A stretch of 64,000 nucleotides of DNA from Allobosea sp. GTDB lineage: Bacteria > Pseudomonadota > Alphaproteobacteria > Rhizobiales > Beijerinckiaceae. Of the stretch, positions 18,133 through 27,611 are shown piece after piece (within the stretch, counting starts at the first letter, position 1; every line of letters begins with the position of its first letter). The position numbers and the translations under genes were made by a program. Under the pieces are notes generated by a model. The model worked only from the letters and a program-made list of their open reading frames with translations, was not told the origin of the DNA and did no database searches. Location: positions 434,001 to 498,000 of the forward strand of contig JAAEQB010000012.1 of assembly GCA_024231975.1 (NCBI GenBank). Reading direction: 5' to 3'.

Positions 18133-19326
18133 GTGCGTTTCGGACTTCTCGACCGCTACATCCTGAAGATCGCCGCCGGTGCGGCGGTGATTCTGCTCGT
18201 CGGCCTGACCAGCGTGATCTGGGTGACGCAGGCGCTGCGCGAAGTCGATCTGATGACCGGCAAGGGCCAGACGATCCTGATCTTCTTCACGGTCACGCTG
18301 CTGTCGCTACCGGCGCTGATCGCGGGTATCGCGCCGGTCGCGCTGTTCATGGCGACGCTTTACACGCTCAACAAGCTCAACAGCGATTCCGAGTTGATCG
18401 TGATGAACGCGGCCGGCGTCGCTCCGCGTCGGCTGACACGCCCCTTCTTCGTGCTGACGCTGATCACCGCCGCGCTGGTGGGCTGGATGTCGCTCGCAGT
18501 AATGCCTGCCGGATTCCGGGCGCTTCGCGACCTGATCACCCTGATCCGCGCCGATTTCGTCGCCAACGTGGTCAAAGAGGGCCAGTTCGTCTCGCTCGAT
18601 TCCGGCGTCACCTTCCATTACCGCGAGAAGCAGGGCCAGGCCCTGCTCGGCATCTTTATGCAAGACCGGCGCGACCCCAACCAGCCAGCCGTCTACATCG
18701 CCGAGCGCGGCCAGTCGGCCGAGGCCGACGGCAACAGCTTCCTGATGCTGGAGAAGGGCACGATCCAGCGCGAGAGCCGCAACCAGAACTCGAGCTCGAT
18801 CATCTCGTTCGAGCGCTATGCGCTCAATCTCTCGGCGCTGACCGGCGATACCGACGGCGGCGCCGGCGGGGGCGATGGCGACAAAGTGATCTACAAGCCA
18901 CGCGAGCGCACGACCTGGCAATTGCTGACGCAGGACAAGAACGAGCCCTACTACAAGATCCAGGAAGGGCGTTTCCGCGCCGAACTGCACAACCGGCTGT
19001 CGGCGCCGCTCTATCCGATCGCCTTCATGCTGGTCGCCTTCGCCATCCTCGGCGAGGCGCGCACGACCCGGCAGGGGCGCGCCGCCGCGATCCAGATCGC
19101 CATCTTCCTGGTCGGTGCCATCCGGATCGGCGCCTATGCCGCCTGGACCGCCAGCGTGCGTTCCCCCATTGCGGCCGCCCTGCTCTATATCCTGCCGCTC
19201 GGGACGATCCTGCTGGCCGCCCTCGCGATCGGCTTCGGCGCGCGAACCCGCGTCTTCGTCGACAAGCTGACAGAGCCGCTGATCGCGCCCTTCCTCGCCC
19301 TCGCGGCCCGTTTCCGGCGCGCCTGA
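18133..19326 (+). CDS. lptF: LPS export ABC transporter permease LptF
   Basis: LptF is one of the two permeases of the LptB2FGC complex that extracts lipopolysaccharide from the inner membrane. The 397-residue protein begins with GTG at 18133 and shows the YjgP/YjgQ pattern: N-terminal helices (LLDRYILKIAAGAAVILLVGLTSVIWVTQ; GQTILIFFTVTLLSLPALIAGIAPVALFMATLY), the conserved LNSDSELIVMNAAGV segment, a large periplasmic jelly-roll (about 140-300) and three C-terminal helices. A Gly-rich insert (TDGGAGGGDGDK) lies in the periplasmic part. Its TGA stop shares one base with the ATG of lptG, so the pair is translationally coupled. lptB and lptC are not in the window. Confidence 0.94.
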   Translation: MRFGLLDRYILKIAAGAAVILLVGLTSVIWVTQALREVDLMTGKGQTILIFFTVTLLSLPALIAGIAPVALFMATLYTLNKLNSDSELIVMNAAGVAPRRLTRPFFVLTLITAALVGWMSLAVMPAGFRALRDLITLIRADFVANVVKEGQFVSLDSGVTFHYREKQGQALLGIFMQDRRDPNQPAVYIAERGQSAEADGNSFLMLEKGTIQRESRNQNSSSIISFERYALNLSALTGDTDGGAGGGDGDKVIYKPRERTTWQLLTQDKNEPYYKIQEGRFRAELHNRLSAPLYPIAFMLVAFAILGEARTTRQGRAAAIQIAIFLVGAIRIGAYAAWTASVRSPIAAALLYILPLGTILLAALAIGFGARTRVFVDKLTEPLIAPFLALAARFRRA

Positions 19327-20411
19327 TGCTGCTCTTCAAGACCTTCGGCCGCTATCTGACGCTGCGCTTCCTGCGCGCGATCCTCAGCGTGTTCGGCACC
19401 TTCTTCTTCCTGATCGCCACGCTCGATTTCGTCGAACTGATGCGCCGCGCCGGCGATTCCCCGACGGCGACGACGCCGAGCATCATCCAGCTCGCGCTCT
19501 ACCGCGCCCCGTCCGTGGCCGAGCAGATCTTCCCGTTCGCGGTGCTGTTCGGCGGGATGTTCGCCCTGCTCACCCTCAGCCGAAAGCTCGAACTGGTCGT
19601 GGCCCGCTCGGTCGGCATCTCCGCCTGGCAGTTCCTGCAGCCGGCGGCCCTGGTCGCGGGACTCGTCGGCCTGGTCTCGATCGGAATCTACAACCCGATC
19701 GCCGCCGAGCTGAAACAACGCGCCACCGCGCTCGAAGTCTCGCTCTTCGCCAAGACCGGGCAGCTCGTCGGCAAGGAAATCTGGATTCGCCAGCGCAGCG
19801 TCGATGGCCAGGCGATCATCCGGGCCGCCGCCGCGCTCGAGGGTGGCGTTGGCCTCGCTCAGGTCGCGTTCTTCACCTTCTCGCCCGATGGCGGCTTCAG
19901 GGAGCGCATCGAGGCGAAGCAGGCGGTGCTTTATCGGGGCTATTGGGAATTGTCGGAGGTGCGCGTCACCTCGGCCACGGAAGAGCCACAGACGTACTCG
20001 ACATACCTGGTCGCGACGACGCTGGAGCCCGACCAGGTGCGACAAAGTTTCACCCCACCCGACTCGGTCGGGTTCTGGTCGATGCCGGCGGTGCTCGATC
20101 GAACCCAGAAGGCAGGGCTCGACACGACGCGCTATGAGTTGCGCTATGAATCCCTCAAGGCACGGCCGCTGCTGCTGATCGCCATGATCCTGGTGGCGGC
20201 ATCCGTTTCCTTAAGATTTTTCCGGTTTGGTGGTGTGACCAGATTGGTGGTAGGTGGCGTCGCGGCGGGGTTCGTGCTCTATGTTGCGACACAGTTGTCT
20301 GAGGAGCTGGGCTCATCGGGGATCGTCAACGCCTCGGTGGCCGCTTGGCTGCCCGCGATCGTGGGCACGCTACTTGGCGCGCTTGCCCTCCTCCATCAGG
20401 AAGATGGCTGA
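19326..20411 (+). CDS. lptG: LPS export ABC transporter permease LptG
   Basis: LptG is the second permease of the lipopolysaccharide export complex and pairs with LptF. The ATG at 19326 overlaps the lptF stop (TGATG), giving 361 residues. N-terminal helices (YLTLRFLRAILSVFGTFFFLIATLDFVELMRRAGD and AEQIFPFAVLFGGMFALLTLSRKLELVVARSVGISAWQFLQP), a periplasmic jelly-roll (about 125-270) and C-terminal helices from about 280 are all visible. RKLELVVARSVGIS is the LptG counterpart of the coupling segment that contacts LptB. The next gene, lptD, begins 36 bases downstream, so one transcript probably delivers inner- and outer-membrane parts of the pathway. Confidence 0.94.
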   Translation: MLLFKTFGRYLTLRFLRAILSVFGTFFFLIATLDFVELMRRAGDSPTATTPSIIQLALYRAPSVAEQIFPFAVLFGGMFALLTLSRKLELVVARSVGISAWQFLQPAALVAGLVGLVSIGIYNPIAAELKQRATALEVSLFAKTGQLVGKEIWIRQRSVDGQAIIRAAAALEGGVGLAQVAFFTFSPDGGFRERIEAKQAVLYRGYWELSEVRVTSATEEPQTYSTYLVATTLEPDQVRQSFTPPDSVGFWSMPAVLDRTQKAGLDTTRYELRYESLKARPLLLIAMILVAASVSLRFFRFGGVTRLVVGGVAAGFVLYVATQLSEELGSSGIVNASVAAWLPAIVGTLLGALALLHQEDG

Positions 20412-20447
20412 GAATACGGTGGCTATGGTTAATTTTGGATTGAGTTC

Positions 20448-23015
20448 ATGGCTTCCGGCGTAAGACGCATCAAGCGCCTTGCGGCTGCGACCGCGTTGGT
20501 GACGACGCTCGCCCCGGTCCTCGGCTGGACGAGCCTTGCCTATGCCCAAGCCCCTGCTGGCAGCAAGCCCGGGGAACGGATGGTCGTCGACGCGCGCGAG
20601 CTCGTCTACGACAAGGACAACAACACCGTCTCGGCGGTGGGCGACGTCCAGATTCTCTACCAGGGCCGCACGATCGAAGCCGACCGCGTCGTCTACGACC
20701 GCCAGAGCAAGCGCGTGGTCGCGACCGGCAATGCCCGCATCACCGAATCCAACGGCACGGTGATCACCGGCGACCGCTTCAACCTGACCGACGATTTCCG
20801 CGACGGCTTCATCGACTCGCTGCGCGTGGTGAACACCGACAAGACCCGCTTCTCGGCGCCCCGCGCCGAGCGGACCGACGGCGAGGTCTTCGTCTTCGAC
20901 AAGGGCATCTACACGGCTTGCGAGCCTTGCGTGGACCAGCCCGAGCGCCCGCCCTTCTGGCAGGTGCGCGCGGCTCGGATCATCCACAAGAAGGCCGAGC
21001 AGATGATCTACTACGAGGAGGCCCGGCTGGAGTTCGCCGGTGTCCCGATCGCCTACATTCCCTATATGTCCGGGCCGGACGCGACGGTTAAGCGCAAGAC
21101 AGGTTTCCTGGCGCCGAAGTTCCTCAACACCTCGGCGTTGGGGTACGGCTTCAGCCTGCCCTACTTCATCAATCTCGCGCCGAACTACGACCTGACGCTG
21201 ACGCCGACCTATCTCACGCGCCAGGGCTTTCTGGGCCAGGCCGAGTGGCGGCACCGTTTTGTCAACGGCTCGTACAACATCCGTGCCGCCGGCATCTTCC
21301 AGCAGGACCAGAAGGCCTTCCTGCCGAGCCCCCTCGGTGCCGGCGACGACAAGTTCCGCGGCTCGGTCGAGACCTCCGGCAAGGTGTTCCTCAACCCGCG
21401 CTGGAATTTCAGCTGGGATATCGCCGCCGCGACGGACCGGTATTTCTTCAAGAACTACCGGATCCGCAGCGAAAGCATCACCGCCTCGAACTATCTTCAG
21501 GAATCGACCTCGACAGCCTCGCTCAACGGCCAGAGCGCTGATGCCTGGTTCGACATGCGCGGCTATTATTTCCAGCCGTTGACCTACTACGATTGGCAGA
21601 AGCAGCAGCCGATCGTCGCGCCGGTCGTCGACTACAACAAGCGGGTCCACAAGCCGTCGATGATCGGCGGCGAATTGTCCTTCACCGTCAACCTCACGAG
21701 CCTGACCCGCGAGGCGGCCTCCTTCAAGGCGCTGACCCCGGCCGACCAGAGATATCTGATCACCAATCCCGGCGACGCCGCAGCGGGACTGGTCGGTTAC
21801 TCGCTGTTCGACGGATGCGCCGTCTATCAGAAGGGCAAATGCCTGGTGACCGGCCTGGCGGGCTCGATCTCGCGCGCGACGGCGGAGGTCGATTGGCGGC
21901 GCAACTTCATCGATCCGATCGGCCAGGTCTGGACGCCTTATGCTTCGGTCAGGGCCGACGTGTTCTCGATCAGCCCGAACACGACCAAGTACGCCAACGC
22001 CAATGTCGCCACGATCGCCGACACCTCCGACGAGGTGTTTGGCCGCGCGATGCCGGCGGTCGGCCTGATGTATCGCTTCCCCTTCGTTGCCTCGACTTCG
22101 TGGGGTACGCATATCATCGAGCCGGTCGCGCAGGTCGTGGCGCGTCCGAACGAGACCAACAGCCTGCGCGTCGCCAACGAGGATGCGCAGAGCCTGGTCT
22201 TCGACGACACCAACCTGTTCGAGTGGAACAAGTTCTCCGGCTACGATCGCGTCGAGGGAGGCAGCCGCGCCAATATCGGCCTGCGCTACAGTGGCACTTT
22301 CGGTACGGAGAGCTACGCCAACCTGCTCGTCGGGCAGTCCTATCATCTGGGTGGGCGCAATTCCTACACCAGCGGCGATCTGACCAATACCGGCCTCAAT
22401 TCCGGATTGGATACGCGCAAGTCCGACTATGTCGCCAAGGCACAATTCCAGCCCTTCAAGGGCCTGCTGCTCCAGGCCGGCGGTCGCTTCAACGAGACGA
22501 CGTTCGAGGCGCAGCGCATCGATGCGTCGGCCGTGTTCAGCTACAAGTTTCTGTCGACGTCGATCGGCTACAGCCGCTACGAGCCGCAACCGGATCTCGG
22601 CATTACGCGGCGCCGCGAGGGCTTGAGCATCAGCCAGTCCGTCTCGTTCGCCCAATATTGGAGCGTGCGCGGCAGCGTGCTGTTCGATCTCGACAAGTTC
22701 AAATACGACCGCGAGCGCTTCCGCGACGCGCTGGCGCTCTACGAAGCCTATCCCACCGTCTATGCGAACCCGGCCTACCCGAGTACCGGCCCGTTCCAGG
22801 CGGCGTCGGCCTCGCTCGGCCTGCGCTATCAGGACGAGTGTACGATCTTCGACGTGTCGTATACGCAATCCTATGCCGACCGGCAGGCCGGCGCGACCAA
22901 GGACACGCGAACTGTCATGTTCAAGCTGGAGCTGCGCACGCTCGGCGAGATCAGCTATTCGCAGAATCTCGGCGCGACCAGCACAGGCGACGGCGTCTCC
23001 TCCAGCAGCCGCTGA
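20448..23015 (+). CDS. lptD: LPS-assembly outer-membrane protein LptD
   Basis: LptD is the beta-barrel that inserts lipopolysaccharide into the outer leaflet. The 855-residue precursor has a signal peptide (RLAAATALVTTLAPVLGWTSLAYAQ), an OstA-type periplasmic jelly-roll (about 35-200: VVDARELVYDKDNNTVSAVGDVQILYQGRTIEADRVVYDRQSKRVVATGNARI) and the LptD barrel, with family landmarks KRKTGFLAPKFLNTSALGYGFSLPYFINLAPNYDLTLTPTYLTRQG and repeated aromatic-rich strands to the end. It is followed after 6 bases by pdxA; the surA gene that usually sits between them is missing. Cysteines are few, CEPC at about 156 being the clearest pair. Confidence 0.96.
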   Translation: MASGVRRIKRLAAATALVTTLAPVLGWTSLAYAQAPAGSKPGERMVVDARELVYDKDNNTVSAVGDVQILYQGRTIEADRVVYDRQSKRVVATGNARITESNGTVITGDRFNLTDDFRDGFIDSLRVVNTDKTRFSAPRAERTDGEVFVFDKGIYTACEPCVDQPERPPFWQVRAARIIHKKAEQMIYYEEARLEFAGVPIAYIPYMSGPDATVKRKTGFLAPKFLNTSALGYGFSLPYFINLAPNYDLTLTPTYLTRQGFLGQAEWRHRFVNGSYNIRAAGIFQQDQKAFLPSPLGAGDDKFRGSVETSGKVFLNPRWNFSWDIAAATDRYFFKNYRIRSESITASNYLQESTSTASLNGQSADAWFDMRGYYFQPLTYYDWQKQQPIVAPVVDYNKRVHKPSMIGGELSFTVNLTSLTREAASFKALTPADQRYLITNPGDAAAGLVGYSLFDGCAVYQKGKCLVTGLAGSISRATAEVDWRRNFIDPIGQVWTPYASVRADVFSISPNTTKYANANVATIADTSDEVFGRAMPAVGLMYRFPFVASTSWGTHIIEPVAQVVARPNETNSLRVANEDAQSLVFDDTNLFEWNKFSGYDRVEGGSRANIGLRYSGTFGTESYANLLVGQSYHLGGRNSYTSGDLTNTGLNSGLDTRKSDYVAKAQFQPFKGLLLQAGGRFNETTFEAQRIDASAVFSYKFLSTSIGYSRYEPQPDLGITRRREGLSISQSVSFAQYWSVRGSVLFDLDKFKYDRERFRDALALYEAYPTVYANPAYPSTGPFQAASASLGLRYQDECTIFDVSYTQSYADRQAGATKDTRTVMFKLELRTLGEISYSQNLGATSTGDGVSSSSR

Positions 23016-23021
23016 ACGGGC

Positions 23022-24038
23022 TTGCCGCGGTTGCTCGCCCTGACGCAAGGCGATCCGGCCGGGATCGGCCCCGAGCTCGCGCTCGCCGCTTGGCTGCAGC
23101 GGGAACAGCGGGGCATTCCGCCCTTCGCCTATCTCGGCGATATCGCGATCCTTTCCAAACTGGCGGAACGGGTCGGATTGTCGATCCCGCTGCGCAGCGT
23201 CGGCTGGGACGAGGCCGAGGCCTGCTTTGCCGCCGCCTTTCCTGTGATCGAGCTCGATAATCGCTCCCCGGCGCAATCCGGGCGACCTGACCCAGCCAAT
23301 GCCGCCGGCGTGATCGAAGCGATCGAGCGCGGCGTCGAGGCGGCCGAAGCAGGACGGGCGGCCGCGCTCGTCACCAATCCGATCGCCAAGAGCGTGCTCT
23401 ACGCCGCCGGCTTCCAGCATCCCGGCCATACCGAGTTCCTGGCAGAACTGGCCGGGCGCGGGCGCGATGCAACGCCGCGGCCGGTGATGATGATCTGGTC
23501 GGAGGACCTCGCCGTCATTCCGGTGACCATCCATATCCCGCTGGAGGCCGTCCCGGGTCAGCTGACGACGGCATTGATCGTGGAGACCGGCCGGATCGCC
23601 GCCGCCGATCTCAAGCGCCGCTTCGGCGTCGCGCGACCGCGGCTGGCGTTGTGCGGCCTCAATCCACATGCGGGCGAAGGCGGGGCGCTCGGCAAGGAGG
23701 ATGGCGCGATCGTTGCTCCGGCAGTCGAGCAGCTGCGCGCGCTCGGCATCGAGGCGAGCGGCCCCTATCCGGCCGACACCCTGTTCCATGCGCGCGCCCG
23801 CGCCGGCTACGACGTGGCGCTCGGCATGTATCACGACCAGGCGCTGATCCCGATCAAGACGATCGCCTTCGACGACGGCGTCAACGTCACGCTCGGCCTG
23901 CCCTTCATCCGGACCTCGCCGGACCATGGCACCGCCTTCGACATCGCCGGCAAGGGCATCGCTCGGCCGGACAGCCTGTGCGCGGCCTTGCGGCTGGCAG
24001 CCCGCATGGCCGCGGCCGAGCGTGGGGAAACGGCGTGA
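23022..24038 (+). CDS. pdxA: 4-hydroxythreonine-4-phosphate dehydrogenase
   Basis: PdxA is an NAD-dependent metal enzyme of vitamin B6 (pyridoxal phosphate) synthesis. The 338-residue frame starts at TTG 23022, giving the canonical beginning RLLALTQGDPAGIGPELALAAW. It has the metal-ligand segments PGHTEFLAELAG, CGLNPHAGEGGALGKEDG and MYHDQALIPIKTIAFDDGVNVTLGLPFIRTSPDHGTAFDIAGKG, all standard for PdxA. The start is 6 bases after lptD and the stop overlaps the GTG of rsmA by four bases. The pdxA-rsmA order is conserved across proteobacteria. The TTG start is uncertain, since a second TTG nine bases later is also possible. Confidence 0.95.
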   Translation: MPRLLALTQGDPAGIGPELALAAWLQREQRGIPPFAYLGDIAILSKLAERVGLSIPLRSVGWDEAEACFAAAFPVIELDNRSPAQSGRPDPANAAGVIEAIERGVEAAEAGRAAALVTNPIAKSVLYAAGFQHPGHTEFLAELAGRGRDATPRPVMMIWSEDLAVIPVTIHIPLEAVPGQLTTALIVETGRIAAADLKRRFGVARPRLALCGLNPHAGEGGALGKEDGAIVAPAVEQLRALGIEASGPYPADTLFHARARAGYDVALGMYHDQALIPIKTIAFDDGVNVTLGLPFIRTSPDHGTAFDIAGKGIARPDSLCAALRLAARMAAAERGETA

Positions 24039-24892
24039 GCAACGCCAGTGCCCAGGACGGGTTGCCGCCGCTGCGCGAGATCGTCGAGCGCCATGGGCTG
24101 ATGGCGCAGAAGGCGCTCGGCCAGAACTTCCTGTTCGACCTCAATCTGACCGGTCGGATCGCCCGCGCCGCCGGCCCGCTCGAAGGCCAGACCGTGGTCG
24201 AGATCGGTCCCGGCCCGGGCGGCCTCACCCGTGCCTTGCTGGCGAACGGCGCCGGCCGTGTCATCGCCATCGAGCGCGACCGCCGCTGCATGCCGGCGCT
24301 GGCCGAGATCGCAGCCCATTATCCGGGACGGCTCGAGGTCGTCGACGGCGATGCGCTCGCGGTCGACCTGTCCAACCTGCTCGGCGGCAACCCGGCCCGC
24401 ATCGTCGCCAACCTGCCCTATAATATCGGGACGCCACTGCTGGTCGGCTGGCTCAGCGCCGAGCCCTGGCCGCCCTGGTGGAGCTCGCTGACGCTGATGT
24501 TCCAGCGCGAGGTCGCCGAGCGCATCGTCGCGACGCCGGAGCAGCGCGCCGCCTATGGCCGGCTCGCCGTGCTGGCCAATTGGCGCTGCGAGACGAAGAT
24601 CCTGTTCGACGTGCCGAAGACCGCCTTCGTACCGCAGCCCAAGATCACCTCCTCGATCGTCCAGCTGGTGCCGCGCCCGCAGCCGGAGCCCTGCGACCGG
24701 CGCCTGCTCGAACGGGTGACGCTCGCGGCCTTCGGCCAGCGCCGCAAGATGCTGCGCCAGAGCCTCAAGGCCGTCCTTGCCGAGCCCGCACCAATCATCG
24801 AGGCAGCCGGACTGTCGCCGACAGCCCGGGCGGAAGAGATCCCCGTCACCGGTTTCGTGCGGCTCGCCAACGCGCTGGCTGCACATCTGTAG
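24035..24892 (+). CDS. rsmA: 16S rRNA dimethyladenosine transferase RsmA (KsgA)
   Basis: RsmA dimethylates two adjacent adenosines near the 3' end of 16S rRNA during 30S maturation. The 285-residue protein starts with GTG at 24035 inside a GTGA overlap with pdxA. It shows LMAQKALGQNFLFD, the S-adenosylmethionine loop VVEIGPGPGGLTRALL, the acidic strand ending AIERD, the catalytic ANLPYNIGTPLLV motif, and FVPQPKITSSIVQLVPR followed by AAFGQRRKMLRQSLK. All are invariant features of the KsgA/Dim1 family. The rsmA-gmk neighbourhood typical of relatives is interrupted here by a Bug-type gene. Confidence 0.96.
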   Translation: MSNASAQDGLPPLREIVERHGLMAQKALGQNFLFDLNLTGRIARAAGPLEGQTVVEIGPGPGGLTRALLANGAGRVIAIERDRRCMPALAEIAAHYPGRLEVVDGDALAVDLSNLLGGNPARIVANLPYNIGTPLLVGWLSAEPWPPWWSSLTLMFQREVAERIVATPEQRAAYGRLAVLANWRCETKILFDVPKTAFVPQPKITSSIVQLVPRPQPEPCDRRLLERVTLAAFGQRRKMLRQSLKAVLAEPAPIIEAAGLSPTARAEEIPVTGFVRLANALAAHL

Positions 24893-24940
24893 CCGAGGCA
24901 CCGTGCTACGCTGGGCATTCTCGACTTGGAAGGGTTCAGC

Positions 24941-25921
24941 ATGCGCCTCGATCGCCGGCAAGTCATCGCAGCACTCGCCATTTCCGGTGCAGCCGGTCGC
25001 GAGGCCTTCGCTCAAGCCGACTATCCGGCCAAGCCGATCCGCATCATCGTCGGCTTCGCGGCCGGCGGCGCGCCCGACGCGCTCGCACGCATCTTCGCCG
25101 AGAAGCTGCAGCAGCGCTGGGGACAGCCCGTCATCGTCGAGAACCGCGTCGGCGCCCAAGGCAATACGGCGATGGCAGCCGTCGCTAAGGCGGAAGCCGA
25201 CGGCTACACGCTGGCGCTGATGCCGATCGGCAATGCTGCGGTCAATCCGGCCCTCTTCCCCAACCTTCCCTATGACCCCGTCAAGGATTTCGCCCCGATC
25301 AGCCAGCTCGCCAGCGTCGAGAACGTGCTGGTGGTGGCGGCGAGCTCGCCGATCCGGAGCATGACCGAGCTCGTCGCGGCCGGCCGGGCGAAGACCGCGT
25401 CGCTGACCTATGCCTCGCCCGGCGCGGGCAGCCTTGCCCATCTCGCCGCCGAGCTGCTGGCACGCTCGGCCGGCTTCGGGATGACGCATGTGCCCTATCG
25501 CGGCGTCGCGCCGGCTCTTACCGATGTTCTGCGCGGCGACGTCACCATGATCGTCGCCCAGCTCTCGACGGCCAAGCCCCTGATCGACAGCGGCCAGCTG
25601 CGGGCGCTGGCCGTCGCCAGCCCCGAGCGCAGCAAGACACTGCCTGAGGTGCCGACGTTGATCGAAGCGACCGGGATCGCCGGGCTGGAGGCGGTCTCGT
25701 GGTATGCGCTGATGGCGCCGGCCGGAACCTCGGCCGCCATCGTCGCGAAGACGCAGCAGGCCATCGCCGAGGCGCTGAAGGCGCCAGACATGGTCGCGGC
25801 GCTGGAGGCCCAGGGCGCCCGCCCGATCGGCGGCACGCCCGCCGAACTCGCGGCGGTCATCGCCGCCGACATGGCGCGCTGGGGCAAGGTGGTCCGCGAA
25901 GCCGGCATCCAGCCGAACTGA
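24941..25921 (+). CDS. Tripartite tricarboxylate transporter substrate-binding protein (Bug family)
   Basis: Bug proteins are periplasmic solute receptors of the TctC family, most without a cognate transporter beside them. The 326-residue protein has a signal peptide (MRLDRRQVIAALAISGAAGREAFA), and AAGG precedes the ATG at 24941. Family motifs are YPAKPIRIIVGFAAGGAPDALAR, GQPVIVENRVGAQGN, YTLALMPIGNAAVNPALFPNLPYDPVKDFAPISQLA and MTHVPYRGVAPALTDVLRGDVTMI. No tctA or tctB membrane gene is in the window. The ligand, often a carboxylate or amide, cannot be deduced. It is a lineage-specific insertion between rsmA and gmk and converges with gmk across 13 bases. Confidence 0.92.
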   Translation: MRLDRRQVIAALAISGAAGREAFAQADYPAKPIRIIVGFAAGGAPDALARIFAEKLQQRWGQPVIVENRVGAQGNTAMAAVAKAEADGYTLALMPIGNAAVNPALFPNLPYDPVKDFAPISQLASVENVLVVAASSPIRSMTELVAAGRAKTASLTYASPGAGSLAHLAAELLARSAGFGMTHVPYRGVAPALTDVLRGDVTMIVAQLSTAKPLIDSGQLRALAVASPERSKTLPEVPTLIEATGIAGLEAVSWYALMAPAGTSAAIVAKTQQAIAEALKAPDMVAALEAQGARPIGGTPAELAAVIAADMARWGKVVREAGIQPN

Positions 25922-25934
25922 GGCGACCCGGGCG

Positions 25935-26582
25935 TCAGCCGACCTGTTCGGCCAGCAGCGTCTCGACGAAGGCTGGCATGCCGGTGGCGCGGCTGCGCTT
26001 CAGGCGTTCAGCCGCCAGGATCGAGCGAACCGCCTCATAGGCGGCGCCGAGATCGTCGTTGATGATGACGTAGTCGTAGACGTTCCAGCGTGCGATCTCG
26101 TCGCGGGCATTGGCGAGCCGTCGCGCGATCACCTCCGGCGCATCCTCGGCCCGCCGAACCAGACGCGAGCGCAACTCCGCCATCGAGGGCGGCAGGATGA
26201 AGATCGCGACGACGTCCTCGCGCGCCTTCTCCAGGATCTGCTGCGTGCCCTGGTAGTCGATGTCGAACAGCACGTCGCGGCCGGCCTTCAGCGCCGCCTC
26301 GACCGGCTTGCGCGGCGTACCATAGCCATTGCCATGGACCTCGGCCGATTCCAGCAGATCGTCGCGTTCGCGCAACTGGTCGAAGGCCTCGCGTTCGATG
26401 AAGCGGTAGTGCACGCCGTCGATCTCGGAGGGCCGCCGCTCGCGCGTCGTCACCGAGACCGAGAGGTCGAGATTGGTCTCCTTCTGCGACAGCGTCCGCG
26501 TCAGCGTCGACTTGCCGGCACCCGAGGGCGAGGAGAGGATGAGCATGAGGCCGCGGCGGGCCGGGCGGATGAGATCGGCCAT
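25935..26582 (-). CDS. gmk: Guanylate kinase
   Basis: Gmk phosphorylates GMP to GDP. The 215-residue protein has its P-loop near the start (LILSSPSGAGKSTLTRTL), then the GMP-binding region SVSVTTRERRPSEIDGVHYRFIER, AEVHGNGYGTPRKPVE, the FDIDYQGTQQI strand and a lid with RLVRRAEDAPEVIARRLANA. The ATG at 26582 has GGAG eight bases upstream and is preferred over a GTG at 26591 that overlaps the yicC stop. yicC-gmk is a conserved pair. Downstream it converges with the Bug gene. Confidence 0.96.
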   Translation of the reverse strand: MADLIRPARRGLMLILSSPSGAGKSTLTRTLSQKETNLDLSVSVTTRERRPSEIDGVHYRFIEREAFDQLRERDDLLESAEVHGNGYGTPRKPVEAALKAGRDVLFDIDYQGTQQILEKAREDVVAIFILPPSMAELRSRLVRRAEDAPEVIARRLANARDEIARWNVYDYVIINDDLGAAYEAVRSILAAERLKRSRATGMPAFVETLLAEQVG

Positions 26583-26587
26583 CGCGG

Positions 26588-27469
26588 TCACTCCACGTTC
26601 TGGACCTGCTCGCGCAGCTGGTCGACGGTCGTGCGCAGCTCCAGTCCGATCCGCGAGAGGCCGGGATCGCCAGCCTTGGCGCAGAGCGTCGAAGCTTCAC
26701 GACCAAATTCCTGCGCCAGGAAATCGAGCTTGCGGCCGATCGGGCCGCCCAGGGCCAAGAGTTCGCGCAGCGCCGCGACATGGGCGTGGAGCCGGTCGAT
26801 CTCCTCACGGATATCGGCTTTCACCGCCAGCAGCGCCGCCTCCTGGTGCAGGCGCTGCGGCTCCAGCGCAGTGCTGCCGTCGAGCAGCGCGGCGACCTGC
26901 CCGGCGAGGCGGGCGCGGATGGCCTCGACGCTGCGGCCGGGGTGGGCTTCAGCCTCAGTGGTCAGGCGGGCGATGGTGTCGAGATGGCCGGCGATGATCG
27001 CTTCGAGCGCCCGCCCCTCGGCGAGCCGCGCCTGCTTCAGTGCGGAGATCGTGTCTGCCAGCGCTGCGAGCACCGGTTTTTCGAGCTCGGACAGCGCATC
27101 GCCGCTCTCCTCGGAGACCTCGACGACGCCGCGGATCGCCAGCAGGCCGTCGAGCGTCGCGGGGGCGATGCCGGTCGGGAGCTGCACCTGGCTCGCGGCT
27201 TCGATCAGGGCGGCGAGCGCCTCCTGGTTGATGCGCGGGCGCGGGGCCGAGGCCTCGCTGGTGATGGCGAGGCTGACATGCAGGGTGCCGCGCGCGAAGG
27301 CGGCGGAGAACTGCTTGCGCGCCGCCTCGGAGAAGCTGTCGAAGCCCGTGGGGACGCGGACGCGGACATCGAGACCGCGGCCATTGACGCTGCGGACCTC
27401 CCAGGCGAAGGCGTGCGCCCCGGTCGTGCCGGCCGCGCGCGCGAACCCCGTCATGCTTTCGATCGCCAT
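26588..27469 (-). CDS. yicC: YicC family endoribonuclease
   Basis: YicC proteins are hexameric RNA-binding proteins; the E. coli member was shown to cleave RNA and affect small-RNA turnover. The 293-residue protein shows the N-terminal signature SMTGFARA, the EVRSVNGRGLDVRVRVP segment, and the C-terminal DUF1732 part (EAALLAVKADIREEIDRLHAHVAALRELLALGGPIGRKLDFLAQEFGREASTLCAKAGD). The ATG at 27469 is chosen because upstream codons in the frame are unrelated; an ATG five codons further in is also used in the family. It is 5 bases upstream of the gmk ATG and 142 bases downstream of mltG. Confidence 0.94.
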   Translation of the reverse strand: MAIESMTGFARAAGTTGAHAFAWEVRSVNGRGLDVRVRVPTGFDSFSEAARKQFSAAFARGTLHVSLAITSEASAPRPRINQEALAALIEAASQVQLPTGIAPATLDGLLAIRGVVEVSEESGDALSELEKPVLAALADTISALKQARLAEGRALEAIIAGHLDTIARLTTEAEAHPGRSVEAIRARLAGQVAALLDGSTALEPQRLHQEAALLAVKADIREEIDRLHAHVAALRELLALGGPIGRKLDFLAQEFGREASTLCAKAGDPGLSRIGLELRTTVDQLREQVQNVE

Positions 27470-27611
27470 CAGCCGCCGTCTTCCTTCTCGCAACTCATCT
27501 GCGGACGCGAATTCTGATCGCTCGAGCGGAACGGCCGAGCGGAATGCGCGTTGCGCGCGGACCCTATTCAGGCCCGGCGAGCTCCACAAGCGCGAGATGT
27601 GGAAAGATCGA

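Noticed and set aside
20370..23927. 1185-codon minus-strand frame across lptD and pdxA
   Set aside because: Long antisense frames are common opposite GC-rich genes. LptD and PdxA on the plus strand are unmistakable, and the antisense product has no recognisable domain.
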